DNA of 44,586 nucleotides from Loigolactobacillus rennini DSM 20253. GTDB taxonomy: Bacteria; Bacillota; Bacilli; Lactobacillales; Lactobacillaceae. Positions 8,612 to 18,403 of the stretch are shown one piece after another. Below the pieces are notes generated by a model. The model made no database searches. It saw nothing but the letters and a program-made list of their open reading frames with translations, and had not been told where the DNA came from. The translations under genes were made by a program, and so were the position numbers. The first letter of the stretch is position 1, and each line of letters begins with the position of its first letter. Where the stretch lies: assembly GCF_001436505.1 (NCBI RefSeq), contig NZ_AYYI01000027.1, forward strand, positions 1 to 44,586. The letters run 5' to 3'.

Positions 8612-10949
8612 ACAAACACGGGTTGCTCGCCACAAAGCAGCAACCAAACGACCTAAAAAAAATCGTCCAATCCGACGCATTTTTCTTTGGTTAATCGGTA
8701 TTTTTGTCGCGTTATTATTAGCAGGCGGCGGTTTATTTACCTATTATGCCATGAGTGCCCCTAAAATAACGCAAGCTCAGCTAGCCAGTAAATCTTCTTC
8801 GGTTATCTATGATAGCACCGGGGACAAAATTAGAACTTTAGGCCAAGAAAATCGGCGCTATGCTTCCGGTAACTCAATTCCACAAACTTTGAAAGATGCG
8901 ATCGTTTCCACTGAAGACCGGCGCTTTTACTCTAACTTTGGAATTGATCCAGTTCGCATTTTAGGCGCTGCTTTTTCCAACGTTAGCGGTCGGACAGGTT
9001 TGCAAGGTGGCAGCACACTGACACAGCAATTAGTTAAGTTAGCCGTCTTTTCAACTAAACAATCAGACCAAACGCTAAAACGCAAAGCACAAGAAGCTTG
9101 GCTGGCGATTAAAGTTGATCGTGCTTATTCTAAAGACCAAATCCTTGAATTTTATCTCAATAAAGTTTATCTGGCTAATGGCGTTTATGGAATGGGAACT
9201 GCCGCGCATTATTACTATGGCAAACCTTTAAAACAACTGAGTTTAGCACAGTTAGCATTAATTGCAGGCATGCCACAAGCACCGAACACTTATGACCCTT
9301 ATGTTAACCCAAAAGCTGCAACATCACGCCGCAATTTAGTTTTACAAGCAATGGTAGACAATAAAAAAATCAGCTCTGAGCAAGCACAAACAGCTAAAGC
9401 AGAACCTGTTACAGCGGGATTAGTCGACCAACACCAACAAAAAAATAATAGTGATACTGATTCAGTGACAGATGCTTATGTCAGCCAAGTAGTTGCCGAA
9501 GTTAAAAAGAAAACCGGCTTAAATCCATATACGGATGGCTTAAAAATTCATACAAATCTAAACATGAAAATTCAGCGTCGGTTGTATGATATTGTTAACA
9601 CAAATAATTACGTTAATTTCCCAGATAATCTGTTACAAACTGGCGTCACAATGACCGACACTAAAACCGGTAAAGTACTAGCCATGATTGGCGGTCGGAA
9701 AACGGGTGATGTTCAATTTGGTTTAAACCGGGCAGTTCAAACTAGCCGCAGCAATGGGTCCACCATTAAACCGTTATTAGATTATGCCCCAGCAATTGAA
9801 TACTTGAATTACTCCACCTATCAACAATTAGATGATACTAAATACGTTTATGCTGGAACTTCCACACAACTTTATGACTGGGATTTCAAGTATATGGGTA
9901 GAATCTCACTACGAACTGCACTAGCACAATCGCGTAATGTCCCAGCTGTTCGTACTTTAGATAAAGTCGGTATCGACCGGGCCACCAAGTTTGTTAAAGG
10001 TTTAGGCATCACTTTTCCACGGCCATTGGAATTGCAAAACGCCATTGGTGCAGATATTTCTAGTCTAGACGAAGCCGCGGCTTATGCAGCCTTTGGCAAT
10101 GGTGGTACTTACAATAAACCTTATTTAATCAATAAAATTGATAAACCTGATGGCACTACGGAAAGCTTTGAAAGCCAGGGTGCTCGGGCCATGAAAGCTT
10201 CCACAGCTTACATGATCACCGATGTTTTAAAAGATACCATTTCAAAAGGAACTGGAACTAATGCACAAATCAGCGGTTTACACCAAGCTGGTAAAACCGG
10301 GACCACTAATTATTCCACCGAGGAATTAGAAAATAGCCAAAGTATTTCTAGTAACATGGCAAAAGATTCTTGGTTTTCTGGTTATACACCACACTATTCA
10401 ATTTCAGTTTGGACAGGTTATGATCAGCCACAAAAACACGGACTTACCTCTAGTGAACAGCAAATTGCCGGTAGCATTTATCGCGAATTAATGCAATATG
10501 CCACTACTGCAACCAATGTTAGTAACAAAAATTGGCATAAACCTAGCAGTGTTGTCGCCGCTAATATTCTTAAGGGATCAAACCCAGCTGAACTAGCTGG
10601 TAGCGGCGCATCAAGCAATCAAGTGACACGCGAATTATTTGTCCGTGGCTACCAACCTACTAAAATTGCAAGTGGTACAACCAGTTCACGGCGAAATAAT
10701 CGCCAAGTAAGCAGCCAAAATAGTTTAGAATCTAGTAGCAGTGATTTTAGTTCAATGCTGAGTGACTCTTCTAGTGCTGACAGTGCTTCTTCTAGTCAAG
10801 CTAGCCAAAGCACAACGACCGATCAAGCAAGTAGCCAAAGTAGCAACACTCAAAACAATAATCAGGCACAAGACCAAAACACCTCTAACAACAATAATCA
10901 AACTTCTACGCCCCCAAGTGGTGGCAATCAAAGCACAGATTCTGATTAA
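8601..10949 (+). CDS. pbp1A: Class A penicillin-binding protein 1A (bifunctional)
   Basis: Membrane-anchored peptidoglycan synthase of 782 residues. A basic cytoplasmic tail precedes a TM segment (~26-48). The GT51 glycosyltransferase domain has its catalytic glutamate in STEDRRF (~105) and the block GGSTLTQQLVK. The transpeptidase domain shows STIK (387-390), SRN (444-446) and KTGT (565-568). The last ~90 residues are a low-complexity Ser/Gln/Asn tail. The start is ATG at 8601 with AAAGGAG upstream; an in-frame ATG at 8556 has no ribosome site. It overlaps recU by 11 bases. This is the likely client of GpsB encoded nearby. Confidence 0.95.
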   Translation: MANKQTRVARHKAATKRPKKNRPIRRIFLWLIGIFVALLLAGGGLFTYYAMSAPKITQAQLASKSSSVIYDSTGDKIRTLGQENRRYASGNSIPQTLKDAIVSTEDRRFYSNFGIDPVRILGAAFSNVSGRTGLQGGSTLTQQLVKLAVFSTKQSDQTLKRKAQEAWLAIKVDRAYSKDQILEFYLNKVYLANGVYGMGTAAHYYYGKPLKQLSLAQLALIAGMPQAPNTYDPYVNPKAATSRRNLVLQAMVDNKKISSEQAQTAKAEPVTAGLVDQHQQKNNSDTDSVTDAYVSQVVAEVKKKTGLNPYTDGLKIHTNLNMKIQRRLYDIVNTNNYVNFPDNLLQTGVTMTDTKTGKVLAMIGGRKTGDVQFGLNRAVQTSRSNGSTIKPLLDYAPAIEYLNYSTYQQLDDTKYVYAGTSTQLYDWDFKYMGRISLRTALAQSRNVPAVRTLDKVGIDRATKFVKGLGITFPRPLELQNAIGADISSLDEAAAYAAFGNGGTYNKPYLINKIDKPDGTTESFESQGARAMKASTAYMITDVLKDTISKGTGTNAQISGLHQAGKTGTTNYSTEELENSQSISSNMAKDSWFSGYTPHYSISVWTGYDQPQKHGLTSSEQQIAGSIYRELMQYATTATNVSNKNWHKPSSVVAANILKGSNPAELAGSGASSNQVTRELFVRGYQPTKIASGTTSSRRNNRQVSSQNSLESSSSDFSSMLSDSSSADSASSSQASQSTTTDQASSQSSNTQNNNQAQDQNTSNNNNQTSTPPSGGNQSTDSD

Positions 10950-10980
10950 CAATTAATCCCTTATTAAGGGTAAACAGAAA

Positions 10981-11039
10981 AAACGCCCTAGTTAGGTTCC
11001 TAGTGAATAACACTAGTAAACTTTAACTAGGGCGTTTTT
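10981..11039. terminator. Bidirectional terminator between pbp1A and nth
   Basis: A nested inverted repeat: outer arms AAACGCCCTAGTTA (10981-10994) and TAACTAGGGCGTTTTT (11024-11039), inner arms CTAGTG (11000-11005) and CACTAG (11011-11016). T runs on the plus strand and A runs at the other side allow termination of the convergent genes. Confidence 0.85.
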
Positions 11040-11097
11040 GCGTGTTCATTTAATGCTAATAGCAGGTAAAAGTATTACGCATGATCGTCATCAAAAA

Positions 11098-11140
11098 GGG
11101 CTGTAATTAAAAGGGTTACTTTTGTCACAAGCCCCAACAC
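11098..11140 (-). terminator. Possible extra terminator downstream of nth
   Basis: On the minus strand, GGGGCTTGTGA and TTACAGCCC form an imperfect stem followed by TTTTT about 20 bases after the nth stop. The loop is long and AT-rich, so the call is weak. Confidence 0.35.
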
Positions 11141-11155
11141 GATCACTAAGCGTTT

Positions 11156-11803
11156 TTAATGTACCGCCAAACGTTGCTGTCCATCTGCACAGATACTGAG
11201 TAACGGACATTGTAAACATTTAGGCGCACGCGCTAAACAGTGATAGCGGCCAAAATAAATTAAGCGATGGTGCGCTGCTACCCACAGTTTCTTCGGTAAT
11301 AAATGCGTCATGCGCTGTTCGATTTGTAAAACACTGGCATCAGCAGCAACGATCTGTAACCGTTTGGTAACCCGTGTCACGTGTGTATCCACTGCAAAAG
11401 CCGGAATATTAAAAGCATCAGCTAAAACCACTGCTGCAGTTTTTCGGCCTACACCAGGTAATGTCACCAAATCTTGCCGCCGCTTTGGTACGACACCGCC
11501 AAAATTTTCAACTAACGCTTGACTAGCTGCTTTCATGTGTTTTGCTTTATTACGGTACAAGCCAATACTATGGATATCTTGCCGCAACGCTGCTTCACTA
11601 GCAGCAGCCATCGTTTGTGGATCTGGGAAATCACTAAACAATTTTGGCGTCACTTTATTAACTGAGATATCTGTAGCCTGCGCACTGAGTAAAACGGCAA
11701 TCAAATACTGAAACGGCGTCTGTGCAACTAAAGACGGCTTTGCATCAGGAAACATTTTTCCCATGATAGCAATGGCTAATCTTGTTTGTTTTTTAGTTAA
11801 CAT
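11156..11803 (-). CDS. nth: Endonuclease III (base-excision DNA glycosylase/AP lyase)
   Basis: Removes oxidised pyrimidines and cleaves AP sites. The 215 residues contain the helix-hairpin-helix LPGVGRKTA with catalytic lysine 121, and catalytic aspartate 139 in AVDTHV. A 4Fe-4S loop has C189-x6-C196-x2-C199-x5-C205, exactly the family spacing. It follows dnaD by 21 bases with a run of pyrimidines between them, so the two are probably one transcript. ypoC, which follows nth in Bacillus, is not present here. Confidence 0.96.
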   Translation of the reverse strand: MLTKKQTRLAIAIMGKMFPDAKPSLVAQTPFQYLIAVLLSAQATDISVNKVTPKLFSDFPDPQTMAAASEAALRQDIHSIGLYRNKAKHMKAASQALVENFGGVVPKRRQDLVTLPGVGRKTAAVVLADAFNIPAFAVDTHVTRVTKRLQIVAADASVLQIEQRMTHLLPKKLWVAAHHRLIYFGRYHCLARAPKCLQCPLLSICADGQQRLAVH

Positions 11804-11824
11804 CAGCTTAAATTCCCTTCACAC

Positions 11825-12544
11825 TTAATTTTGCTGTTGATCATCTGCCGGATCCGCCCAATTATACATGGGAATCTTAGGCACATGGTCACTAGCAGTT
11901 GTTTTAGCAGCTGGCTTTTGTTGCTGCCGCTTTTCTCGCTCTCGCTGAACCTGCTGCTTAGAAGTCAAGTGCTTGCGCTCCCAGCTCAATAAAATGCGGT
12001 CCATATATTTCAAACTATAAGCTTGATTTAACACTGCTTCGCGTAAAGCTAATGACACCATTTCAGGTTGATAGTGATCCTCATCCAACCAAGCGGCCAC
12101 TGTTTCAAATTCCATCGGGGACAACGGACGTCCAAACTCAGTTTCAATTTGTTCAAAAAGTTGCTGCCGCTGATTTGCTTTTTTTGTGGTTGTTGCTTGC
12201 TGCTGGGCTTGTGTTAACAGTGTTGCTAACTTACGATAAAGCAATCTGAAGTCATACTGATCTTGACTGCGCCCAGATTTATCTTGACTGGTGTCGATGG
12301 TCAACACTTTTTTTTGAATCATCCGGTGAATGATTTGATAAATCTGCGGGCGCGATAAACGTAACCGTTGTGCAATAATGGCCATATCCGGAAAATGATT
12401 GCCAGCATCATAAAAACTTTTTAGCTGTAAATAAACCAAAAATTCATCATTTGTCATTCCCAATTCATGAAAATGCGCCAACAACAAACTTGAAACCGTC
12501 GTTTGTCCAGCATTAATAAATTTTTGCATAAAGCGTTCATCCAT
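11825..12544 (-). CDS. dnaD: DnaD-family primosomal replication protein
   Basis: Replication-initiation and restart protein of Firmicutes acting with DnaB and DnaA at the origin. The 239 residues hold an N-terminal winged-helix domain (NDEFLVYLQLKSFYDAGNHF, RLRLSRPQIYQIIHRM) and a C-terminal DnaD domain (FGRPLSPMEFETVAAWLDED ending in YMDRILLSWERK). A charged, glutamine-rich tail follows. The start is ATG at 12544 with AAGGAT upstream; a TTG seven codons earlier overlaps the ribosome site. It lies between the aminotransferase and nth genes. Confidence 0.93.
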   Translation of the reverse strand: MDERFMQKFINAGQTTVSSLLLAHFHELGMTNDEFLVYLQLKSFYDAGNHFPDMAIIAQRLRLSRPQIYQIIHRMIQKKVLTIDTSQDKSGRSQDQYDFRLLYRKLATLLTQAQQQATTTKKANQRQQLFEQIETEFGRPLSPMEFETVAAWLDEDHYQPEMVSLALREAVLNQAYSLKYMDRILLSWERKHLTSKQQVQREREKRQQQKPAAKTTASDHVPKIPMYNWADPADDQQQN

Positions 12545-12615
12545 GTTGTCATCCTTTTCTAACAAGTTTACGCCATCCTCCTTGTCAACCAGCCGTTAAT
12601 AGTTAGTTAAACCCT

Positions 12616-13809
12616 TTAATCAGGATTTCCTTTTGTGCGCAAAAATTCTGCCATTCGCTGATAAGCTTCTGCTAGCTGCGTCTCACTTGCCGCATAACTG
12701 ATACGAATGTAATCAGGTTGACCGAAGGCACGTCCTGGGACAACTGCCACATAAGCCTGCGTTAAAAGATCTGTGACAAAATCTTCCGTTGTCGTGTAAC
12801 CGCAGCGGACAACAGCCCGTTTAACATTTGGAAATAAATAAAATGCCCCTTGCGGTTTAGTAGGTAATTCAAAACCTGATAAACTTTGAATCTTCGGAAA
12901 CAAATAATTTAACCGTTGTTCAAAGGACAAACGCATCGCTTCTGCAGCGCTTTGATCGCCATTTAAAGCAGCAATGGCAGCATACTGACTGACAGCAGTT
13001 GGATTACCCGTCGCATGACTAGCCACCGTTGTCATCGCTTGAATAATCCCAGCATTACCTAAAACATAACCTAAACGCCAGCCAGTCATCGCGTAAGTTT
13101 TGGATAACCCAGAGACTAATAATGTATTATCCCGAATCGTTTGGTCTAATTGAATAACTGACGTAAATTGATTGCCGTTATAAACTAAATGACTATAGAT
13201 TTCATCTGCAATTAATAAAATATCATGTGAAGCTGCCCAATGACCTAAGGCAGTTAGTTCAGAAGCGGTATAAATCGCACCAGTAGGATTTTGAGGTGAA
13301 TTAATAACCAGCGCCTGTGTCTGCGGTGTGCGCACCATTTCTAAATCGGCTACAGTGACCTTGCCATTTTCACCAGTAGGATGAACTAACAATGGCCTGC
13401 CACCGGCTAATTTCACTTGCTCAGCATAGCTAACCCAAAACGGTGCAGGCAATAAAACTTCATCCCCAGCATTTAAAATAACTTGGAAAATTAAATACAG
13501 CGCAAATTTTGCCCCAGTTGTTGCAATAATTTGCTTAGCTTGATACTTTACGCCGGTATCCGCAGCAACGCGTTGGGCAATTGCTTGTTTAAGTTCTGGC
13601 AAACCGCCTGCTGGCGTATAAAAACTAGTTTTACCCGAACGAATGGCATCAATGGCAGCACTTTCAATCGCTGTTGGTGTGGTGAAATCTGGTTCACCCA
13701 ATGACAAATTGATCACATCCGCACCCTTTGCCAACATGGCTTTGGTTTTAGCTGCCATGGCTAATGTTGCCGATGGCTGGACGCGCATGACTTTTTTTGA
13801 TAATGCCAT
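12616..13809 (-). CDS. aspB: PLP-dependent aspartate-type aminotransferase
   Basis: Class I aminotransferase (subgroup I-gamma aspartate aminotransferase), moving the amino group of aspartate or related amino acids to 2-oxoglutarate. In the 397 residues, SPQNPTG is at 171-177, ADEIY at 201-205 and the PLP-binding lysine K237 in SGLSKTYAMTGWRLGY. Start is ATG at 13809 with GAGGAG; a GTG nine bases upstream overlaps that site. It follows ypmB by only 15 bases. In Bacillus asnS lies between aspB and dnaD; here only 71 bases separate them. Substrate choice is inferred from family and context. Confidence 0.9.
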   Translation of the reverse strand: MALSKKVMRVQPSATLAMAAKTKAMLAKGADVINLSLGEPDFTTPTAIESAAIDAIRSGKTSFYTPAGGLPELKQAIAQRVAADTGVKYQAKQIIATTGAKFALYLIFQVILNAGDEVLLPAPFWVSYAEQVKLAGGRPLLVHPTGENGKVTVADLEMVRTPQTQALVINSPQNPTGAIYTASELTALGHWAASHDILLIADEIYSHLVYNGNQFTSVIQLDQTIRDNTLLVSGLSKTYAMTGWRLGYVLGNAGIIQAMTTVASHATGNPTAVSQYAAIAALNGDQSAAEAMRLSFEQRLNYLFPKIQSLSGFELPTKPQGAFYLFPNVKRAVVRCGYTTTEDFVTDLLTQAYVAVVPGRAFGQPDYIRISYAASETQLAEAYQRMAEFLRTKGNPD

Positions 13810-13824
13810 TTTATCCACTCCTCA

Positions 13825-14304
13825 TTATAGTTGTTTAATCAATTTAACGGTTTTTCCGGTTTTAAAGCTCAAGGTTTGGTAACCTAACTGGCCGTTTTTA
13901 TTAGCAAAAGAGACTTCCCAAACTGGTTTCTTTCGGTATAAGCCTAAAGTTGCACTGTAAACTTTTTTTGGATTCTGTGTCTGCCAAACTCGTTTTAAAG
14001 CAGTATTCCGCGAAATGCCAGCTGCTTGGTCTAAAATGGTGATTTTGCCACCCTTTTGGGCAACTAACACAAAAACCGCCTTTTTTTGCTTTGTCTGACC
14101 AGCAACGGTTAAATAACTTTGTTTGCGGTTAAACCAATAAAAATCATCCACTTGTGTGACATGAGCATATTTTTCTGCTAACGTCACAGCCTCATGACGC
14201 GCAGTTGCAGCTGGTTTGTTGGCAGCATGATAAATCAACAACGCACTGAAGATAATCAACAAAATAACGCCTAACAAACTATATGATTTCCAATGTTTGC
14301 GCAT
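13825..14304 (-). CDS. ypmB: YpmB-like membrane-anchored protein (DUF5590)
   Basis: A 159-residue protein with one N-terminal TM segment (about 8-28) and an extracellular PepSY/DUF5590-type domain. Position between dinG and aspB is the same as ypmB of Bacillus, and the C-terminal KPVWEVSF...YQTLSFKTGK pattern fits that family. The role is unknown; being extracytoplasmic, it could modulate an envelope protein. It probably shares a transcript with the aminotransferase gene 15 bases downstream. Confidence 0.8.
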   Translation of the reverse strand: MRKHWKSYSLLGVILLIIFSALLIYHAANKPAATARHEAVTLAEKYAHVTQVDDFYWFNRKQSYLTVAGQTKQKKAVFVLVAQKGGKITILDQAAGISRNTALKRVWQTQNPKKVYSATLGLYRKKPVWEVSFANKNGQLGYQTLSFKTGKTVKLIKQL

Positions 14305-14390
14305 GTTTTCCCCTCTAGTTGTAAATTCACTTAGCTAAAAGATACATCGTCATTATAGCAGATTTTAATCCTAGCGTCTGGCTGAAAAAA

Positions 14391-17198
14391 TTAAACTTTT
14401 GCTGCAAAAAATTGTCCGACTTGCGAGCCCAATTCACTTAAAGAAACTGCCGTTTTTGGCAAGGATGTTGGTAATGCCTTTAGCATCCGCTTACCGTAAT
14501 TGGTTGCCATAATGCGTTTATCTAAAATAACCAACACGCCATAATCACTGCTAGTTCGAATTAGCCGACCAAAACCTTGCCGTAACTTTAAAGTTGCTTG
14601 TGGTAAAGCTGCTTTAAAGAACGGATTTTGGTGCGCCTGCTCAATTTTTTGATAACGTGCTTTTGTCAGTGCATCATTAGGCGCAGCAAACGGTAAACGG
14701 GCGATAATAACTTGTTCCAATGCTTTTTTAGGTAAATCGATTCCAGCCCAAAAACTGCCCGTACCTAATAAAATCCCCCGCTCACTAATGCCAAAGCGTT
14801 TAATAATTCGCTCTTTACTACCGGTAACTCCTTGTGCAAAAATCTCATGGTGCTTAGGTAATTCAGTTTGCAGCAACATCCGGTAAACAGCAGTAATCAT
14901 TTGTAAAGAATTAAATAGCACTAAAGTTTGCCTATGATTGTGTTGCAATAATTGAACAAGTGCTTGGGCCACATAGGCGGCATAATCATCCGTTGTTGCT
15001 TCACGAACTCCCGGTCCGTCAGTGACGGCAAATAGTGCTGCCTGACGTTTATACCGAAAAGGGCTGGCAAAGCGCTTTTCAACAAATTGAGTCGCCATCA
15101 CTCCCATAGATTGTTTAAAGTAAGTAAAGCGGTGATCAACACTTAACGTTGCACCAGTAAAAACCGGTGGCGCAAAATGCGTCAGTAATTGTTGACTGAT
15201 CGGTGCAATGTCTAAGCGGCTTAAATGCAACGCTAAACTAGCGACATCCCCGTTATCCTTCAACGTTAACCAAACTAATTGTCCTTGATCCGGCTGGTTT
15301 AACAGTGTAAAGACCGTTTGCAGCTGCTGGCGTAATGTCACTAACCCTTGAACATACTGATTAAATGTTAACCAAATTTTTTGTTCACTTTTCAGCCACT
15401 GTACTTGTTGCGTTAAAAGTTGTGAACTCAGTTTATTGCTTAATAATAGGCAATTATTTAAAAGTTGATAAAGCTTACGGCAACTGCCACGATTTTCTTG
15501 TAACCAGTTCGCTAATGCGTGATTATCCAACACCCGTTCAAAATAACCGCCAGCACGTTGTGAACTTGTAAGTGGCTGCATGAAGCTTTCATTAAGTTGC
15601 CCTTGTAAGTGAATAAGCAATTGCTCAAACTCACTTAGTCCATAATCCAATGACATAACTGTATAATGCACTAACGGTGCGGCTTCCACCAATTTAGCCA
15701 GTGTTGTCTGGGCACTGTTTCCTGCTAATAGTTGGTGCAAATGCTTTAATAGTAATGTTATCGTATCACCCATCAACTGATGACCACTAGCTTTAGTTGC
15801 CGCGGCAGGAAATTGTTGTGCTTCATCCACCACTAAATAACTTTCTTTCGGGAAAAATATCGTATCAACTGCATGTTGGCTTAAAAAGGCATGGTTAGTG
15901 ACCAATACATCTGCTTGTTGTTGCCGTTGACGAGCCGCCCGCCAAAAATCATCTGCGGCAAATGGTGTCTCGGCAGAAACAATATCTTGATTATAATGAC
16001 AAATTTGAGCAAAAAGTGGTGCCTGGTAATTAGCTAAGTGTAATTCTGTAAAATCACCGGTTGTGGTCATAGTTAACCACACTAATAATTGCATTTTAAG
16101 TAGTTGCACCGGCTTGAGTTTATCTGTAGTCTGTAATGCCTGCTTAAATTTTGCCAGATCAATGTAATGTTGCGGACTTTTCACAATAGCTGCTGTTAAA
16201 TTCATGTCCAACAATTGATTGAGTAATGGCACTGTTTGCTGTACAAATTGAGCTTGCAAGACAGCAGTAGCTGTGCTGACCACTAACTGCCGTTTACCTT
16301 GGAGCAAAAAACTAAACGGCAGCAAATAACCTAATGATTTACCTAGGCCAGTTGCCGCTTCTAAAATCAATGGTTGTGGTTGTTCATGAGTAAAATTGAA
16401 ATAGATGGCATCCATCATTTTGCCTTGAGTTTTACGCCATTTTAATAAGGGCTGTAAGTAATGCTTTTTTTCTACATCCGTTTGCGGATAATTTTTGGTT
16501 GGCACCGTTAGTCTAGTGGTAGCCGTTTGTTTTTTTCGCAGCGCTAAGCCATGACTAATATAAAGATAGTCTGGCAGTTTTCCTGCAGACTGCTGTGCAT
16601 AGTAGTCAAAATAATCACTAGTTTGACGCACAGCATAAACCGCACATTTAGCTAAAGCTTGGCGGGTCACTAACGGTAACTGAGCTAATCGCTGAGTCAA
16701 AGCAATAAATAATTTAGCCGTTACTAAAGCATCACTGTCTGCTTGATGAGGATTGGTATGTTCAATTGCCAGGAGTTTAGTTAAGTCACGTAATCGGTAG
16801 CTAATAGCAGTTGGCAGTAAAACTTGTGCTAATTCAACAGTATCAATTGCGGCTAAATTTAGTGCTGGCTGTCCCACCCGCTGTAATTCTGCATTTAAAA
16901 AAGGATAGTCAAAATTAACATTATGCGCAACAAAAACCGTTTGTTGCAGTAATTGCCTAATCGTCGTGGCAACATCTTCAAAATAAGGGGCGACAGCCAG
17001 CCGCTTAGTAGTTAAGTGTGTCAACTGCAAAATCGCACTGGGAACTGATCGCTCAGGATTCACATCAAACGCCAGTTGATCAATAATTTGTCCATGCTGC
17101 ACCAAAACACAACCAAACTGGATGATCCGGTCGCCCTTTTGCACGTTGGTACCGGTAGTTTCTAAATCGACGATGGCGTAAACCGAGTCTTTATTCAT
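14391..17198 (-). CDS. dinG: DinG-type helicase with N-terminal 3'-5' exonuclease domain
   Basis: Large (935 residues) Firmicutes DinG. Residues 1-170 form a DnaQ-like exonuclease domain: DLETTG with D11 and E13, HNVNFDYPF near 91, HQADSDA near 150. The rest is an XPD/DinG superfamily 2 helicase with Walker A ATGLGKS (~281-287), a DEAQ box (VVDEAQQF) and the C-terminal motif GRLIRTSSDYG. Iron-sulfur cysteines typical of proteobacterial DinG are not apparent. The start is taken as ATG at 17198; TTG at 17207 with AAAAGAG upstream is a real alternative. The open frame to 17249 runs through a TATAAT-like box. Confidence 0.9.
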   Translation of the reverse strand: MNKDSVYAIVDLETTGTNVQKGDRIIQFGCVLVQHGQIIDQLAFDVNPERSVPSAILQLTHLTTKRLAVAPYFEDVATTIRQLLQQTVFVAHNVNFDYPFLNAELQRVGQPALNLAAIDTVELAQVLLPTAISYRLRDLTKLLAIEHTNPHQADSDALVTAKLFIALTQRLAQLPLVTRQALAKCAVYAVRQTSDYFDYYAQQSAGKLPDYLYISHGLALRKKQTATTRLTVPTKNYPQTDVEKKHYLQPLLKWRKTQGKMMDAIYFNFTHEQPQPLILEAATGLGKSLGYLLPFSFLLQGKRQLVVSTATAVLQAQFVQQTVPLLNQLLDMNLTAAIVKSPQHYIDLAKFKQALQTTDKLKPVQLLKMQLLVWLTMTTTGDFTELHLANYQAPLFAQICHYNQDIVSAETPFAADDFWRAARQRQQQADVLVTNHAFLSQHAVDTIFFPKESYLVVDEAQQFPAAATKASGHQLMGDTITLLLKHLHQLLAGNSAQTTLAKLVEAAPLVHYTVMSLDYGLSEFEQLLIHLQGQLNESFMQPLTSSQRAGGYFERVLDNHALANWLQENRGSCRKLYQLLNNCLLLSNKLSSQLLTQQVQWLKSEQKIWLTFNQYVQGLVTLRQQLQTVFTLLNQPDQGQLVWLTLKDNGDVASLALHLSRLDIAPISQQLLTHFAPPVFTGATLSVDHRFTYFKQSMGVMATQFVEKRFASPFRYKRQAALFAVTDGPGVREATTDDYAAYVAQALVQLLQHNHRQTLVLFNSLQMITAVYRMLLQTELPKHHEIFAQGVTGSKERIIKRFGISERGILLGTGSFWAGIDLPKKALEQVIIARLPFAAPNDALTKARYQKIEQAHQNPFFKAALPQATLKLRQGFGRLIRTSSDYGVLVILDKRIMATNYGKRMLKALPTSLPKTAVSLSELGSQVGQFFAAKV

Positions 17199-17434
17199 AG
17201 TCGTCAAGGAGTCTCTTTTCTTTACATTATATAGTTCAAATACTAGCATTTTCAGTGCACTGCGGCAATCAACACCAACGAAAGCTTAACTTTTTATGAA
17301 AGCTCTTTTATCTCTTTATTACTGCTGTTTACTTTGTTCCCAACTATGTATAAACTATTTATGGGTTAGATAAAAAATAAACAGATTTCTTATTTACATT
17401 AATTCCATCTTAAATTATAGAAAAGAGTGGCGTC
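17199..17434. promoter_or_regulatory. Divergent intergenic region, dinG / mevalonate operon
   Basis: About 235 bases with outward genes on both sides. On the minus strand a TATAAT-like box lies near 17225-17231 for dinG. On the plus strand TTTACT followed by TATAAA (around 17330-17357, 15-base spacing) is a weak candidate for the mevalonate operon, and AAAGAG precedes the mvk ATG. No operator-like palindrome stood out. Confidence 0.35.
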
Positions 17435-18403
17435 ATGAAAATAAAAAAAGGCATTGGCACCAGTAATGCAAAAATTATTTTAATCGGTGAACATTCAGCG
17501 GTTTACAATCAACCTGCAATTGTGATTCCACTGACAGCCGTTAAACTAACGGCTGTCACCACAGCCAGCACAACCGGTCAATACATTGAAAGCAATTATT
17601 ACACTGGGCCGCTAAGCCGAGCGGTTAAAAATTTTGCTGGCATTAAAAAATTGATCCAAACCATTTTACAGCAATTCAATCAAAGTAGTGCAAATTTTAA
17701 AATGACAATTACTAGCGCTATTCCCGCAGAACGGGGCATGGGATCATCTGCAGCTACCGCCGTTGCGGTTACGCGCAGTTTATTCGATTTTTTCGACCGC
17801 CCATTAAGTCGGCACCGCTTGTTGGCACTAGCCGCTGTCTCTGAAAAAGTAATCCACGGCTCTCCTAGCGGCATGGACGCGGCAACTACCAGTTCAAGTG
17901 CACCCATTTGGTTTGTCAAAGGTCAAGCCAGTTACAATTTACCAATTAATTTAAAGGGCAATTTAGTGATTGCTGATAGTGGCATTCGTGGACAAACTGG
18001 CCCTGCAGTAGCAACTGTCAGAGCCCGAATGGCTGATTTTCCACAAGAAACCAATGTCTTTATGGATCGTTTAGGCCAATTAGCCTATTCTACCCGACAA
18101 GCAATTGCTTCAGCCCAACTAACTAAAGTGGGACAAAACTTTACAACTGCGCAACTGATTTTGCAGACACTAGGTGTCAGCAGTGAATTGTTAGACCATT
18201 TAATCTTTGTCGCACAGCGCAACGGTAGTTTAGGAACCAAGTTAACTGGCGGCGGTCGTGGTGGGTGCCTCATCGCATTAGCACCAGATCAAACTACCAC
18301 CGACCATTTAATTCAAGTCTTAAAAAACGAAGGCGTCACCCAAACTTGGGTACAACCACTTGCACATTTAAATCAAGCCCATCAGCAGGAGGAACGCTCA
18401 TGA
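17435..18403 (+). CDS. mvk: Mevalonate kinase
   Basis: GHMP kinase phosphorylating mevalonate to 5-phosphomevalonate with ATP. The 322 residues begin with the substrate-side motif ILIGEHSAVY, have the phosphate-binding ERGMGSSAA loop at 99-107, and end with the C-terminal motif KLTGGGRGG. First gene of the mvk-mvaD-pmk-fni operon; its TGA overlaps the next ATG (ATGA). ATG at 17435 has AAAGAG upstream. Confidence 0.96.
   Translation: MKIKKGIGTSNAKIILIGEHSAVYNQPAIVIPLTAVKLTAVTTASTTGQYIESNYYTGPLSRAVKNFAGIKKLIQTILQQFNQSSANFKMTITSAIPAERGMGSSAATAVAVTRSLFDFFDRPLSRHRLLALAAVSEKVIHGSPSGMDAATTSSSAPIWFVKGQASYNLPINLKGNLVIADSGIRGQTGPAVATVRARMADFPQETNVFMDRLGQLAYSTRQAIASAQLTKVGQNFTTAQLILQTLGVSSELLDHLIFVAQRNGSLGTKLTGGGRGGCLIALAPDQTTTDHLIQVLKNEGVTQTWVQPLAHLNQAHQQEERS

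Noticed and set aside
17394-17425. TTTACA-17-TATAGA promoter just before mvk
   Set aside because: Transcription would start inside or after the ribosome site, so it cannot serve mvk as a normal promoter.
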